64,000 nucleotides of DNA from Canna indica (GCA_034359265.1 CP136894.1:30348501-30412500); one strand, 5' to 3'; positions 46,387 to 59,045 are shown, counted from the first letter of the stretch. The notes: generated by a model not told the origin, from the sequence alone. Program-made: numbers and translations.

Positions 46387-46516
46387 AATTCAACTTACCC
46401 GAGCTCTCATGCTCGCACCGGACTATGAGTCGACTTGGCTCGACCTCGAACTAGCCCGCTAGGCTGACAACCACAACAATAATAGCAAGAGTAAATATTA
46501 TATCTATGATATTACA
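45024..46516 (-). repeat. 3' LTR of minus-strand Tekay element
   Basis: 1493 bp. In plus orientation it reads TGTCACGCCCC to GATATTACA. A (TA)18 run lies at 46348-46384. Bases 45359-45602 hold the core block with GGCTCTGTAAAACAAAACAA and GTGAGTTC text that is found in other Tekay LTRs but not in the partner LTR. Confidence 0.9.
46348..46384. repeat. (TA)n microsatellite
   Basis: 37 bp of TA; the equivalent run in the partner LTR (52839-52854) is 16 bp. Confidence 0.9.
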
Positions 46517-46556
46517 ATCCTCCATCCTTAAAGAAAATTTATCCTCGAATTTCAGA

Positions 46557-49500
46557 AAAACAAGATCAAGGACTCACCAGATCGTCAAACATGGAAGGAT
46601 CTCGCTCTTTCATATCCTGCTCCACCTCCCAAGTGGCCTCCTGCCCGGAATGGTGCTCCCATCTGACCTTAACCAAGGCAATCTCCTTGGACCTCATCTT
46701 CCTGATCTGTCGGTCTAGTACCTCAACTGGCCGCTCCTCATAGGATACCGTTGAATCAACCTCGACTACGGTAGGCTCAATCACCTGGGACTCATCCTGA
46801 ATGTACTTCTTCAGCATAGACACATGGAACACTGGATGCACTCGGACCATACTAGGAGGTAAGGCCAACTTATAGGCCACAGCTCCCCTGCGTCTGAGAA
46901 TAGGAAACGACCAAATGAACCTAGGGCTTCGCTTTCATTTCTTACCAAATCTCACCACCCCTTTCATAGTGGACACCTTGAGGAACATCATGTCCCCCTC
47001 AACAAACTCTACCTCCCTAGCCTTTCCATCCGCATACATCTTCTAGCGACTCTGAGCTGCCAACAGTCTCTCCCCGATTAGCTTCACCTTTTCTACTACC
47101 TCCTCTACCAGGTCAGGTCCCATCATAAGGGAATCCCCTACCTCAAACCAACCTACAGGCGACATGCATCTCCGCCCATATAATGCCTCAAATGGGGCCA
47201 TCCCGATGCTGATGTGGTAGCTGTTATTATAGGTAAACTCAATCAGAGGTAAGTGCCTCTACCAACTACCCTCTAAATCTAGGATACATGCTCTCAGCAT
47301 ATCCTCCAGCATCTGAATAGTCCGCTCCGACTGACCGTCTGTCTGAGGGTGAAACGCAGTACTGAACCGAACCTGAGTGCCCAAAGCCTCGTGGAATGAC
47401 TGCCAAAAATGATATGTGAACTGAGTACCCCGATTTGAGATGATCATCAAAGGAACACCATGATATACGACAATCCGATCCAAGAACAACCTCGCATAAT
47501 GTTCAGCTAAAAAGGTCATCCTGACTGGTATAAAATGCGAAGTCTTAGTTAGGTGATCCACCACTACCCATATAGAATCATTGCCCTTCCCAGACTTTGG
47601 CAATCCTGTCACAAAATCCATGGTTATCTTCTCCCATTTCCACTCTGATACTTCTAGGTTCTAGAGAAACCTTACCGGCTTCAAATGCTCAGCCTTCACC
47701 TGTTGACACATCAGGCACTTAGACACAAACTCGGCCACTTCTCTTTTCATGCATTTCCACCAATAATTTTGCCTTAGGTCACGATACATCTTCGTGGCCC
47801 CCAGATGCATAGTGTATGTGGACCAAGACTACCTTGCCATCCAAACATAGGGCCAAATATTGATCCAACGACCCCCTCCTGACTGCCAAATGTGCTAGGC
47901 TGCCCATAGACTTCCTGCTCAAAGCATCAGCCACCACATTGGCCTTCCCCGGATGGTACATGATAGTGAAGTAATAGTCCTTCAATAGCTCAAGTCATCT
48001 TCTCTGCCTCAGGTTCAACTCCTTCTCGATGAGCAAATACTGAAGGCTCTTATGATCAGTTTATATCTCACAAGCCTCGCCATAAAGGTACTAACGCCAC
48101 AGCTTCATTGCGAACACCACCGCTGCCAGCTCAAGATCATGGGTGGGGTAATTCTTCTAGTGAACCTTCAACTGCATAGAGGCATAAGCTATCACCCTAC
48201 CATTCAACATCAATACACAACCCAAGCCGACCCGGGAGGCATCACAGTAAACCATAAACCTCCCGAGCCTGAAGGTACTGCTAGAACTGGCACCGACATC
48301 AAGCGGTCCTTGAGCTTTAGAAAGCTCTCCTCGCACTTACTGTTCCATTCGAACTTGACCATCTTCTGAGTCAGGCGGATAAACGACGCTGTAATCCTGG
48401 AGAAGTTCTCCATGAACTTCTCGTAATAACCTGCCAACCCCCAGAAAACTACGAATCTTAGTAACATTAGTCGGCCTCTTTCAATTCTGAACTACTTCTA
48501 TCTTTGCGGGGTCCACATTTACCCCTTCCCTGGACATCACATGGCCAAGGAACCCCATACTCTTCAGCTAGAACTCGCACTTGGAGAACTTAGTATACAA
48601 TCGGTGCTCCCTGATAGTTTCCAAAACTACTCTCAAGTTCTCAACATGCTCCTCCCTGCTCCTGGAATGAATCAAATTATCATCAATGAACACAATTATG
48701 AATTTACCCAAGAATTCCCTGAACACTCGATTCATCAGATCCATAAATACTGCAGGTGCATTAGTCAGCCCGAAGGACATCACCAAGAACTCAAAGTGTC
48801 CATACCTCAACCTGAAAGCAGTCTTAGGGACGTCACTATCTCGGATCCTCAACTAATGATACCCTGACCGCATGTCAATCTTAGAAAACCACTGAGCTCC
48901 TTGAAGCTGATAATAAAAATCACTAATCTTAGGCAGCGGGTACCGATTCTTCACCATTACCTTATTAAGCTGTCGGTAATCAATGCACATCTGCATGAAC
49001 CCATCTTTCTTTTTCACAAAGAGCACTTGAGCACCCCAAGGAGAAACACTTGGACGAATGAAACACAACTCAAGCAGCTCCTGCAACTGGGACTTCACCT
49101 CCCTCAACTCAGCTTGTGCCATCCAATACGGCGGAATGGAGATCGGCTTCACCCCTGGCTGCAAATCAATCCAGACCTCAATCTCTCTAACTGGAGGCAA
49201 GAGTGGCAACTCCTCCGAAAACACATCAGAGAACCCGCACATCACGGGCGTCCCCCCGATGTCCCTAGCCGCACCTCTGCCTTGCTCTGCCACAGACATA
49301 AAGGCCAAGAATGACTGGCAATCGCCCAAAAGTAGCTTTCGAGCCTTAAGAGCTGAAATCGCCATCAACGGCTCTCCCCTTCCCTCACCCTGGAAGGTAA
49401 ACTGGGGCAATCCGGGCATATTAAAGGTCACCGTCTTAGCCCTGCAATCTACTGAGGTAAAATGATCTGCCAACCAGTCCATGCCCAAAATTTCACCAAG

Positions 49501-49790
49501 CTCCCGTACCGGCAGGAGTGTCAAGTCAGCCATCAACACATGCCCGCAAATGACAACTTCATAGCCCCAAAAGTCTGTCTTTGTCATGGCAGAAACACCC
49601 GTAGGCGTAGACACCAAAAGGGGCAATTCAAGCACAGAAGATATCCCTAACAACTTTGCAGCAAACAAAGCAGATATAAAAGAGCGTGTAGCACCCGGAT
49701 CAAACAAGACATATGCAATGGCAGACCCAACAATAATATTACCAGACACCACTGCCCTGGATGCCTCAGCGCCCTATTGTTACATGCAAA
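46557..49790 (-). pseudogene. pol of minus-strand Tekay element
   Basis: Read from 49790 downward, protease has the site FDPGATRSF (about 49690). RT has [18 protein letters not shown], an intact DQLQ-equivalent [18 protein letters not shown] and FIDDNLIHS. RNase H is decayed, with [13 protein letters not shown] near 47920. Integrase has [21 protein letters not shown] and QSERT, but ISNRGTQF replaces the catalytic SDRGTQF (Asp to Asn, near 47430). A stop falls after HEALGTQ...LEGSW near 47259. The C-terminal frame 46566-46880 is fully open and holds the chromodomain-like DRQIRKMRSKEIALVKV...EQDMKERDPSMF. It encodes the replication enzymes and targeting domain of the element. Confidence 0.87.
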
Positions 49791-49849
49791 CACCGGTGCA
49801 ACGGGCCTCTCTGAACCACCAGCTCGCTGGCCTCCTCCCTGAGTCTAAC

Positions 49850-50908
49850 CTCTCTGAGCTAACCCACTAACATCGGTGCCTTTCCTCTGGTCTCATCAGG
49901 TTGCTGACTGCCTTTGCTAGGACAATCCTTTTTGTAATGCCCAGTCTGCTCACAGCTAAAACATACCTCAGAACGTCCCTAGCAAGCCCTCCAGTGCCTC
50001 ATGTGACATTGGTTACTCTGCTACGGCCGAGATCTCTGCTGCGAACCTCCAAATGATGCCCCTGGTCCTGAACTCATGTGGCCTCTGGAACTATTATGAC
50101 ATCTGCCCTGCGGTAGATCTGCTGTCCTAGAAGTCCCCTCGAAGTAAGCTAGCCGACCCCCCGAAGGCTGGGGCTGAAACTTTTTCTTCTGGGGACCATC
50201 ATGCCTATCTATCGGTACCAGCACCTCCTTTCAGAGCGCCTCATCTAAAACCTGAGCAAAGGAAGTGTCCTCGGTGTAATGGAGCAGTCTGGCGATTTGC
50301 AGCCTTAACCCCTCAATAAACCTCTTTGTCTTCGGTGTCCTAGGTGTAGCTCGAACTCTTTCGCCCGCCTATCCCGGACGCTCATCGGCAGGTACTTCTC
50401 TACCATAGCAGCTCTAAACTCCTCCCATGTAGGGGGTGGTGCATCTGCTGCTCTACAGTCCCTCCAGGTGTAAAGCCAATCCTTGGCTGGACCTCTCAGT
50501 TGTAACCCGATCAGTCGAGTGGTCATCTCAGAAGAACAACCGAGCTCCCTGCACAGCTCATAGCAATCTCCCAGGAAATTGGTGACCTCCACCCACTGAT
50601 CGGTCCCTGTATACTCCGGTGGCCTGAATGCAACAAAATCCGCATATGAAGGTGCTCTGGGGCTCTGACCACCAATGCTACTGGCTGGACCACCTCTGGT
50701 GCTACGGGTGTTGTGGCTGCTGCCTCTGCTCCTGCTCCCTGTAGAGTGCCTCAGTCAGCTTAGCTGCTCGGGCCTGCAACTGAACAATCATGGGATCCTG
50801 TCCCACATAATCTCGGGCCTGCTGTGGTCTCCCACGACCCCGGCCCCGGCCTCGGCGCTTAGTAGAGTTGTTGTCACTGCCGCTCCTCGCGGCATCAAAA
50901 GCCTCCAT
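49850..50908 (-). pseudogene. gag of minus-strand Tekay element
   Basis: The start MEAFDAARSGSDNNSTKRRG is at 50908, followed by an RGRGRGRP repeat, a QEQRQQ-rich segment, and the gag core (GDCYELCRELGCSS, PPTWEEFRAAMVEKYLPMS). The zinc knuckle CFSCEQTGHYKKDC (about 49915-49960) has all four ligands. Frameshifts near 50310 and 50225 break it. It would form the particle shell and bind RNA. Confidence 0.85.
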
Positions 50909-51105
50909 CGATATGGAATCACCAGAAAGAAATTATCAAAATTGAACAATTCAATTAACCCTAAGTTGTTAAATAAATAAACCACAAGTCGCGCTGAGGT
51001 GCAGACATAGCTCATTGATCTCATAGCATACCCCTACCATATACTGACACGCTAGCAATGCCTTATACGGTGACAACTCTAGGTCATAGTCAGACCGAAC
51101 CACAT

Positions 51106-51117
51106 GCTCTGATACCA
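51106..51117 (-). promoter_or_regulatory. Primer-binding site (tRNA-iMet)
   Basis: The minus strand reads TGGTATCAGAGC three bases from the LTR edge. Confidence 0.9.
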
Positions 51118-51120
51118 CAA

Positions 51121-52988
51121 TATCACGCCCCAAGTTCAGGGTCACGTGACCAGCCAGGGTATACGTGCCTATACCCCGCAGCCTAATCCATGCACATGCC
51201 AACTTATAAAATAGTGGAATAAACAACAGCTTTTATTAATGAAAAGAACCAAAATAGATTTTTCATTTCAAAACAGCAAGGTTTTAAATAAATAGCTCAA
51301 GTGAGGAAATAAATAAATCAAAGAGCAACAATTCTTTAACAAATAAAAGACTGAATAAAAACATGAATGTCCCCACGAGACTACAATTCCAAATACCAAA
51401 ACAATAGTGCATGACAACCTACTACAGACTCGACTACGACCCCTAACTTAGGACTTCTCATGTTGGTTTATAACAGATTATGCTGATCCTTTTACCCAAT
51501 TTTAATTATGCAATTAAAATTTAGTTCACCACAATTAGGGCTTTGTTTTAGCTTACTGTTCTACCGAAAACTGATGTATCTAATACGAATATGGTCTCCA
51601 GATTGTGTCCTATATTTCCAAACTATATTTTTTGGTCAAAATGATAGGTTATATGACTATGATCATATCTAATTACATCATAACATTGAAAACAAAAATT
51701 AGCCCAGATTCAACAAACAACATATAAATTCCATCAAGCTGGAATTTTTAGCACAACATGAAATAAAATCTAAATTTTATAGAATTAAATCCCTAAATTT
51801 CTAACATCACATATTCATGTCATCATGCCCATCATGCATATAATCACATAATTTTTACTAATTAAAAACTAGCATACATATCAAGGTTTCCTTAATCAAG
51901 AATCAAGGTAACAAACTATATTATAACATCAAGAACATCTAAAATTTCAAGATGATATTACAACCAAGATTCCACAAGATTAAATCTAAAAATAACAGAT
52001 CTTACATTAAACACATGCCCCATGATATAAGATCTAAATTAATAATCTAAGCATGGCATGGAAACCAAGAAAAACCCATAATCATCACCTAGGCATCTCA
52101 TCAAACACCTTGAGGGCACCCTAACCTCCACCTTGGACGAGCACCCCTAGGAGAGTTCTAGGGTTGCCGAGCCACCTAGAGGAGTCCCCCGGGTCCCCTC
52201 TCACAAAACCACACAAGATTCGGCGGCTAAAACATGAGTTTCAATGCAAAAACAATCCAAGAAGAACATGAGCCGAATCAGCTCAAGAACACGATGAGGA
52301 AACCCGAGAAGGAGGGGTAAAACCACTCACCTAAATAAGGAAGGGATTGGAGAAGAAAATCCAATCGATGGTCTCCGATTTCGGCTCCGAAATCCGGCGG
52401 CTCAACCCAAAGGAGAGGAAGGGCAGGCAACGGCTCCTCCCAAGCCGTCGGCTCCAAGGGGAAAAAGGAAAGAGAGCAAGAGGGGGCAGCTGGCTTGCTG
52501 GTGGCTCCCTCAGCTCAGCTCTACAGGGAAGGGAAAGGGATGAGAGACTGGCATGTTGCGACTCTTTGGAGCCTTTGGCTCCAAGAAGGGTGAAAAAAGG
52601 GAAAGGGGTGGTGGCTAGCGGATGGCGGCTCCTCTCTCTCTCTTGCTCGGCTGGTGCGGCTCCAAAGGGGAGCCGCCTAGCCCTAGGGGAAAATTTATAA
52701 TCTCCCTCCTATTGCCTCCTAACCCAACTTAAATCCGCACTCTCACAACCCGGATCCACAACCCGCTAACCAGCCTTAGCTCAACTAACCCCATACACCA
52801 CTCAAGCACACCAATGCAACATAATTCAATCAATAAACTATATATATATATATAATCAAATTCAACTTACTCGAGCTCTCAAGCTCGCACCGGACTATGA
52901 GTCGACTCGGCTCGACCTCGAACTAGCCTGCTAGGCTAACAACCACAACAATAATATCAAGAGTAAATATAATATCTAGGATATTACA
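51121..52988 (-). repeat. 5' LTR of minus-strand Tekay element, with substituted core
   Basis: 1868 bp. In plus orientation it starts TATCACGCCCC (A for the usual G) and ends GATATTACA. It aligns with the other LTR on both sides, but 51456-52093 (638 bp, AT-rich) replaces 244 bp of core sequence. As the 5' LTR it would have carried the promoter. Confidence 0.9.
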
Positions 52989-53089
52989 CCCTTAAAGAAC
53001 TAAACCCGTAATCCAAAACCCAAATCGAAGAAAGAAACCGGTTGAAACTCACTGTACAGTACAGGTACACAGCGTAGAGTACCGGTACC

Positions 53090-53215
53090 CTACGGTCGGT
53101 CGATTGATATGTCGATCGGAATGAGCCCAAAAAGCACAGTAGGGCTCCGATCGCTTGGTCAGTCGACCGACGATCGATCGAATCTACGACCGGCGGTCGG
53201 TAACTAGCAAAAATC
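53090..53215 (+). repeat. GTCGAC/CGATCG-rich cluster in solo LTR
   Basis: Words such as GGTCGGTCGATTGATATGTC and CAGTCGACCGACGATCGATC repeat here, just upstream of the TATA box, as in the two related LTRs. Confidence 0.6.
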
Positions 53216-53245
53216 TGCCCTTTGAGAAGAGGGGAGCTCTCTCTT

Positions 53246-53279
53246 CTCTTTATGGCTTATAAATAGGAAGCCATGAGAG
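53246..53279 (+). promoter_or_regulatory. TATA box inside an inverted repeat
   Basis: ATGGCTT (53252-53258) and AAGCCAT (53268-53274) are perfect complements around TATAAATA. After one unpaired T, CTCTT and GAGAG extend the stem with a final T-G pair. The stem sequence differs from those of the other two LTRs. Confidence 0.55.
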
Positions 53280-54051
53280 TCTTCCTCCTTGATGTTGATC
53301 ACTTCTAACCTCCTTGAGCCATCTTTTGATCAATTCTAAGCCCTCATTGAGCCAATCTTGTGAAAACCCTAGCTTGAACCTTTCAACTCTTTGATTGAGC
53401 CTTTACTACATTGCTTCATCATCAAAGGTATCAAGAGGAAGCTAGGAATCTTATTGTCCAGCTAAGTATTTTATTGTTTGATTTATTTCTCCATCTAATG
53501 TTGTATTTCCTTGTTATTTCATTGTATTTGAGTTTGTATAAACCTAGAGTGCTAGGTTGATTGAGTAGGTGGTTGCCTTGGTGTTAAGGCTTAAATCAAT
53601 CATTGTAAACTTAGTTTACTATGATTAGTTGAGTTGTCCCTTAGGTTGAGGTGGGAGAGTACTCTCGGTAGGAAGGCGGGATACATCTGAGTGTGGAAGT
53701 GCCTTCGGTTTGAGAGTGGAGAATTTCCAGTGTAAAGTCCTCTTTGTAAGAGAAACGATATAATCTAGTAAAGCTAGTTCGGAAATCCTATGCGGGGTGC
53801 TTAGGTAGTGGAGTAGACATTGGGGCCGAACCACTATAAATAATTGTGTTAGCATTGATATATTGTTCTGTGTTAATTGCTTTATCATTAATCACTTCAG
53901 TATTTAGTCGTTAAATTGTGAATTGCCTAAGTAGTTTAAGAAAACGTGTAAAATCAAATTTAGACGACAAGTTTAGTTAACATACTATTCACCCTCTCTT
54001 TAGTGTGCCCATTTCACCAACAAAAGATATATCTTGTTTTCTTAACTTTAT

Positions 54052-54235
54052 TGTTATAACCAAAAAATAGATTAAATTTATTTTGGCTTTACAACAAGAA
54101 AACATGGATTTTAATTAAGTGGATCAACGGAGTTCTAGGATGAAATTAGGGTAAGATTTTAACATATTTCCTTTTTGAGAAATTTTATATACGTTATTTC
54201 TATAATTTGACATGTCATGGTGAAATTACCCTAAC
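54052..54235 (+). repeat. Gypsy LTR start fragment
   Basis: It starts TGTTATAACCAAAAAATAG and reaches ATAATTTGACATGTCATGGT near 54205. Both match the LTR at 9719 (ATAATTTGGCATGTCATGGT near 9859). It may be the 5' LTR start of the gypsy copy whose pol resumes at 55759. Confidence 0.6.
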
Positions 54236-55056
54236 CGCTTCACCTAGGGCCGACCTTCCCCCTTACCCGAATGCTCTAAAAGCATGGGGGTTTCGGCCCT
54301 CCTAGCCCTCCTTAGGGTCATCTCAACGCTAAATTCAATCTATGATCGTACATCTCTAGGTGTCTCTAAATTCTTGTTTTCCCAATCTAAAGATTTCTAC
54401 CCTAGGGCATGCTCTAACAATATGTGAAAGTGTCGTTAAGGTGTAATCTTAATACCTACCACAATTTTCAAGGTTCTCTATGGGGGTACTAAGGGTCAGC
54501 CGGCCCCAAGAATTCCTAGGGAACCCTTAGGGAAGGCCCAATCGCATCAGTAGTAGCACACAACTCTAGAGAGGACGATGACGAAAAAAATGACGGCTCG
54601 AGAAAACTCAAATAGTTCTAAGAATCAGATGAACTCATGCAAGGTGAACTGACCGGGGGTAGCCATGAAAGGCTAACTTTCTTAGGAACAGCCAATTTGT
54701 GAGAGATCGTTAGATAAACCAAACTGCGTCGGATCAGATAATGGTGAGCCATTAGTCGGACGGAGTTTCATGTTAAGCTCAAAGGGAGTGTCAACAGTCT
54801 TCTCATCATTGAGTTGAGCTCGAGTGATCAAGTCATGATCTTATTTGATCTGAGATACCAAATATCCACGAGGAGAATGTGCGACCTCCAAACCAAGAAA
54901 TTAGGGTGACCTTCATGAATTATTTGCTATAAAGGATTAGCACACCCTAACTCCCAATTTCTCTCCCATCAAGAAACAAGCTTCTTAAATCAACTACCAT
55001 CAAGATTCAACACACAAGAATTTCCCAAGACATCAAGGAGAAAAGAAAAGAAAAGA
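54236..55056. other. Unassigned LTR-like sequence
   Basis: GGGCCGA words near the left and a TATAAAG box at 54928-54934, followed by a C-rich leader, suggest LTR material, but no ends were found. There is no coding region. Confidence 0.35.
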
Positions 55057-55078
55057 GGGGGGGGGGGGGGGGGGGGGG
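55057..55078 (+). repeat. Run of 22 G
   Basis: An uninterrupted G tract follows an AAAAGAAAAG purine stretch. Its exact length may be a sequencing artefact. Confidence 0.9.
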
Positions 55079-55079
55079 C

Positions 55080-55758
55080 TCCTCAAGAAACTTGGTGGGA
55101 GCATGTGGCTAGGACCAAAATTCTGATCAAAATATTCGTGACAACAACGGAAACTCAATCAATTCAACAATCGAATTAGGCATGAGGAAATACACACACA
55201 AAATTTGGAAAATCCCCACTCATAGGGGGCGGCGGCATAATGAGGAAAGAGGGCTTAATCCACTCACCTTATTGGAGAAAACAAAAAGGAAGAACATGCT
55301 AGGGTCCTTCCTACAATGAATGCCGACGAACTCGCGATTTTCAACCTCCGGATTGCCCCCTCCTCTCTCGGCGCCGCCGTCCCTCTCAGTCATCTTTTGC
55401 CTTGGGTGGCATGCAGCTAAAACTGTAGCTGTGCGCCCCTCATTGCATTTTAAGGGCCCTGGTTGGCCCAAATTACCAAAATGCCCTCACTTAAATGACT
55501 CGACTTCTAAGACCCATATCTAACCCGTTCTAACTCCAGTTTGAGTTATGATTAAACCGCTAGACTCGACTCGAGACCCTCTATCATTTTAGCTTCCCAA
55601 ATCATAGAAATATTTCAAATAATTATTTTTTCTAAATTTTTCTACATTAACTGCTTACCCAAATTTAATCTCGAAGCTTTATGCTAACCCGCGCTAACTC
55701 GAGCCCACGGTCCCCTCCTTAAGGATAAAATATTATTATTAAGATTTTGGGCATTACA
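55080..55758 (-). repeat. Gypsy LTR remnant, minus orientation, inside RT codons
   Basis: It ends GGGCATTACA at 55758, directly before ACGGATGTG, the RT codons for R-M-C. Minus-strand reading begins TGTAATGCCCAAAATC and reaches a leader block with AAGGTGAGTGGATTAA, as in other Tekay LTRs. The other end is not identified. Confidence 0.55.
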
Positions 55759-57724
55759 CATACGGATGTGTATAGACTACCAGCAACTTAATAAGCTAAT
55801 GATCAGAAACTGTTACTCGCTTCCCAGGATTGATGATTTGTTTGATCAGTTACAGGGAGCTTAGTGGTTTTCTAAAATTGATCTCAGGTTAGGGTACCAT
55901 CAGTTGAAGATTCGGGATCAGGATATTTAGAAGACCACCTTTAGAATGAGGTACGGCCATTTATGAGTTATTGGTCATGTCATTTAGGCTAATTAACTAA
56001 TACACCGGCAGCCTTTATGGATCTGATGAACAGGGTATTCAAGGATTTTTTAGACAGGTTCATCATAGTATTCATTGATGACATTATGATCTATTCCGAG
56101 GCTGAGCACAAGGAGCATCTGAGGGTAGTCTTAGAAACCCTTAGGCAGCACCATCTTTTTGCAAAATTCTCAAAGTGTGAGTTCTAGCTGACTAGTGTGG
56201 GCTTCTTGGGGCATATAGTGTCTAGAGATGGGTGTAAATGGGCTCCGCAAAGATCGAGGCAGTTCAGAATTGGGAGAGGTCGACCAATGTCACTGAGATC
56301 CGCAACTTCTTGGGGTTGGCCGGATATTAGAAAATTTTTGTGGAGAACTTCTCTAAGATTATTGCCCCGCTCACGCACCTGACTCAGAAGAAAGTAAAAT
56401 TTGTTAGGGATGACAAATGTGAGGAGAGCTTTAAAAAGCTCAAGGAAATCTGACTACTCCCCCAGTGTCGGCGTTACCATCGGGGTCAGGAGGATTTGCA
56501 GTGTATTGTCATGCCTCTAGGGTCGGGTTGGGGTGTACTGATGCAACATGACAGAGTGATTGCGTATTCATCCAGGCAATTGAAAAATCATGAGAAGAAC
56601 TACCCGACTCATGATCTGGAGTTGGCAACCATAGTATTTGGTCTTAAATGGTGGCGCCATTATTTGTATGGTGAGGCCTATGAGATCTACACTGACCACA
56701 AGAACCTCTAGTACTTGCTCACCCAAAAGGATTTGAACTTGAGGTAGCGGAGATGGCTTGAGCCGGTAAAGCATTATGATTGCACGATCTTGTACCATCC
56801 CGGGAAAGCAAATGTGGTGGCACTTGCCTTGAGCAGAAAGTCCATGGGTAGTTTGGCTCATATGACGATGGGGAGGAATTGGTGCGAGAGCTTGTCGTGT
56901 GTTTGGACGACGGAGCAGCTCTATCTATATGGGACACCAGAGCTTTGGTGGTGCACCTATGAGTGCAGTCCACATTAGTGGACATGTTGCGAGTAGCAAA
57001 GACTATGTATGTTTTATGCTCGCTGATTGTGGACTTGGTCTGGAGAGGTGAGATTGAAGGACAGGATAATGGTGCCCAATATAGCGAAGGTTCGTAGGCA
57101 GGTGCTAGAGATGGCCCACCATTCTACTTATACCATGCACCCGGGAGCCACAAAAATGTACCGAGATCTGAGGCAACATTACTGGTGGAAAGGGATAAAG
57201 AGGGAAGTGGCAGAGTTTGTGTCTAAATGCTTGGTCTCCTAGCAGGTAAAGGCCAAACACTTGAGACCTGTAGGGTTATCGCAGAACCTATAGGTGCTAG
57301 AGTGGAAGTGGGAGAAAATCACTATGGATTTTGTTACTGGCTTACCAAGGTCAGGAAAAAGAAATGATTCCATCTGGGTAGTGGTGGACCGATTAACCAA
57401 ATCAGTGCATTTTTTTTCTAGTGAAGACCACCTTCACTGCTGGATCGCATTGTTGCATATCATGGGATTCCGGTGATGATTATATCTGATCGGGGCACTC
57501 AGTTTACCGCTTGATTCTGGCAGTCTTTTCTTAAGGCCTTGGGCACACAGGTTTAGTTTAGCATCGCTTTCCATCCTCAAATGGATGAACAGTTTGAGAG
57601 GGACCATTCAGACACTGGAGGATATGTTGAGGGCATGCGTTCTGGACTTGGAGGGCTGCTGGGAGAGGTATTTACCCCTTGTTGAGTTCACCTATAATAA
57701 TAGTTACCAGAGCAGTATTGGTAT
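55759..57724 (+). pseudogene. Gypsy pol remnant (RT to integrase), 3'-truncated
   Basis: It resembles the copy at 6514-9702 more than the others. RT starts at [10 protein letters not shown] and shows DQLQGA (intact CAG here), FIDDIMIYS near 56070 and [10 protein letters not shown]. RNase H has [24 protein letters not shown] followed by TAG, and KANVV. Integrase has [22 protein letters not shown] (last Cys lost) with TAG at 57240-57242, [10 protein letters not shown] and SDRGTQF. It stops in NNSYQSSIG, where an LTR-like sequence begins at 57725. Several indels (near 55970, 56230, 56450 and 57430) shift the frame. Confidence 0.8.
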
Positions 57725-59045
57725 TGTTGGAATAGGAATTAGAAGCACAACGGAAAAAATGATTTAAAAAATTCAAACCACCCCGAAAACAGCGATCAAC
57801 TTTAGCAATCTTTAAGGAATTAAATCTATGAGTAGAAGGAGATAATATACCTTATACTACAGAAGGTGGCTGCTCCTATCCCCATTTCAAGATGTCCACG
57901 CGCACGTCCTCCAAGGTCCACACCAAGCACCTCGCAACAAGGGGGCAGCGAACACCGAGACTCGTTGTGGCTAAACGGAGAGGCAATCTCAACCCCGGAA
58001 CGCACCAAGGTGAAGACGACCCTTCCACCAAGAACCGAGAACCAAAAGGGAGGAAGAGGGGATGAGAAAACCAATGAAGCCTCTCAAGAATCCAATCCTC
58101 AACCTTCTCGAAGATGAGTAACTAATTTGCTTAACACCCTTGAAGGAGGTTAGGCCATCTATTTATAAGGGGAATAGGTTGCTAGAAAGGTAGACCCAGC
58201 CCCCGTTTTTTAAAACCTCTCTCCAGAATTCAAAATTTCGGGTTTAGCCGGCAAAACAATAATTTATATTTAATGGATTTATAATTAATTAAATCCAACT
58301 AAATATAAACTTTAATTTATCTCTATAAATTAAATTCTTATTGACTAGGATTTATCTTGTGTCAATCCCTATAAATTAGGGTTATCGAGGAACTCCTTGC
58401 TCGCGTATTCATTCCTATAGGAAATATCTTTCCCTATCATGTCCGTAAACGAGATCCGTGATCGAGTTGCAGCATATCCATGCTAGTAGACATATAGGGC
58501 CGCATTCAAACTTTATCTCATAAGGTCCGATACGAGATTAGCCTGTTATGTGTGACCCATTGGGTCCCATACTAAGCCAGTAGTGAGTTGTGCATAACGG
58601 AGAGTCGGATTCGATAGAATAACTTTTATTCGAATCTTACGAGCCACCACTAAATCCCTTTAGTGTGGTCATGAGCGACTCCACTCACAAGTCAAGATTG
58701 ACGTCTAGCAACGTGTCATGACTACCCGGATAGTGTGAGGTTCAATCTACAGGGATCGAACGCCCTTGGGTGATTAGTTACCATGCAACTAAGTCCCTCG
58801 ATTACAATGTCCCCAAGTCGGCTAGGGTACGGAAGAAGTGTCAAACCCTAATACCGATTCATATGTATTCCACCCACCAAGATGTCATCTCAATAATGAA
58901 ACGTCAAAAACATCTTCCTGACTTTCATGTCTACTCTGGCCAGAGATTCTCAAGTCGACACTTGCAGGGACACATAGGACATTATCTTCTCTCGCTAGGA
59001 GTAACCGATTCCATATTGGTTGCTCACCTACCTTCATGAATGCTT
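57725..59045. mobile_element. LTR-retroelement-like insertion in integrase
   Basis: It starts TGTTGGAATAGG within gypsy integrase codons; the left flank is GGTAT. The right half contains CATTGGGTCCCATACTAAGCC and GAGCCACCACTAAATCCC words of a kind common in plant LTR elements. I could not fix its right end, and the integrase frame does not resume, so a later deletion is likely. The short open frames at 57826-58117 are on GC-rich leader-like sequence and are not convincing genes. Confidence 0.45.

Larger units (their letters stand above)
45024..52988 (-). mobile_element. Tekay-type gypsy element, minus strand, with unlike LTRs
   Basis: Two LTRs, primer-binding site, gag, pol and chromodomain lie in order on the minus strand. 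The 5-bp duplication CCCTT (45019-45023 and 52989-52993) is exact. The element is nested in the solo LTR. The coding region is better preserved than in the other gypsy copies but still has stops and frameshifts. Confidence 0.93.
44772..54022 (+). repeat. Solo LTR of Sirevirus-like family, split by a gypsy insertion
   Basis: The two pieces are 44772-45023 (starting TGTTGGCC) and 52989/52994-54022 (ending TTTCACCAACA), about 1.28 kb together. The flanks carry a 5-bp duplication AAAGA (44767-44771 and 54023-54027). No PBS, gag or polypurine tract adjoins it, so it is a solo LTR left by recombination between the two LTRs of a former full element. It was then hit by the minus-strand Tekay element. 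Confidence 0.9.
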
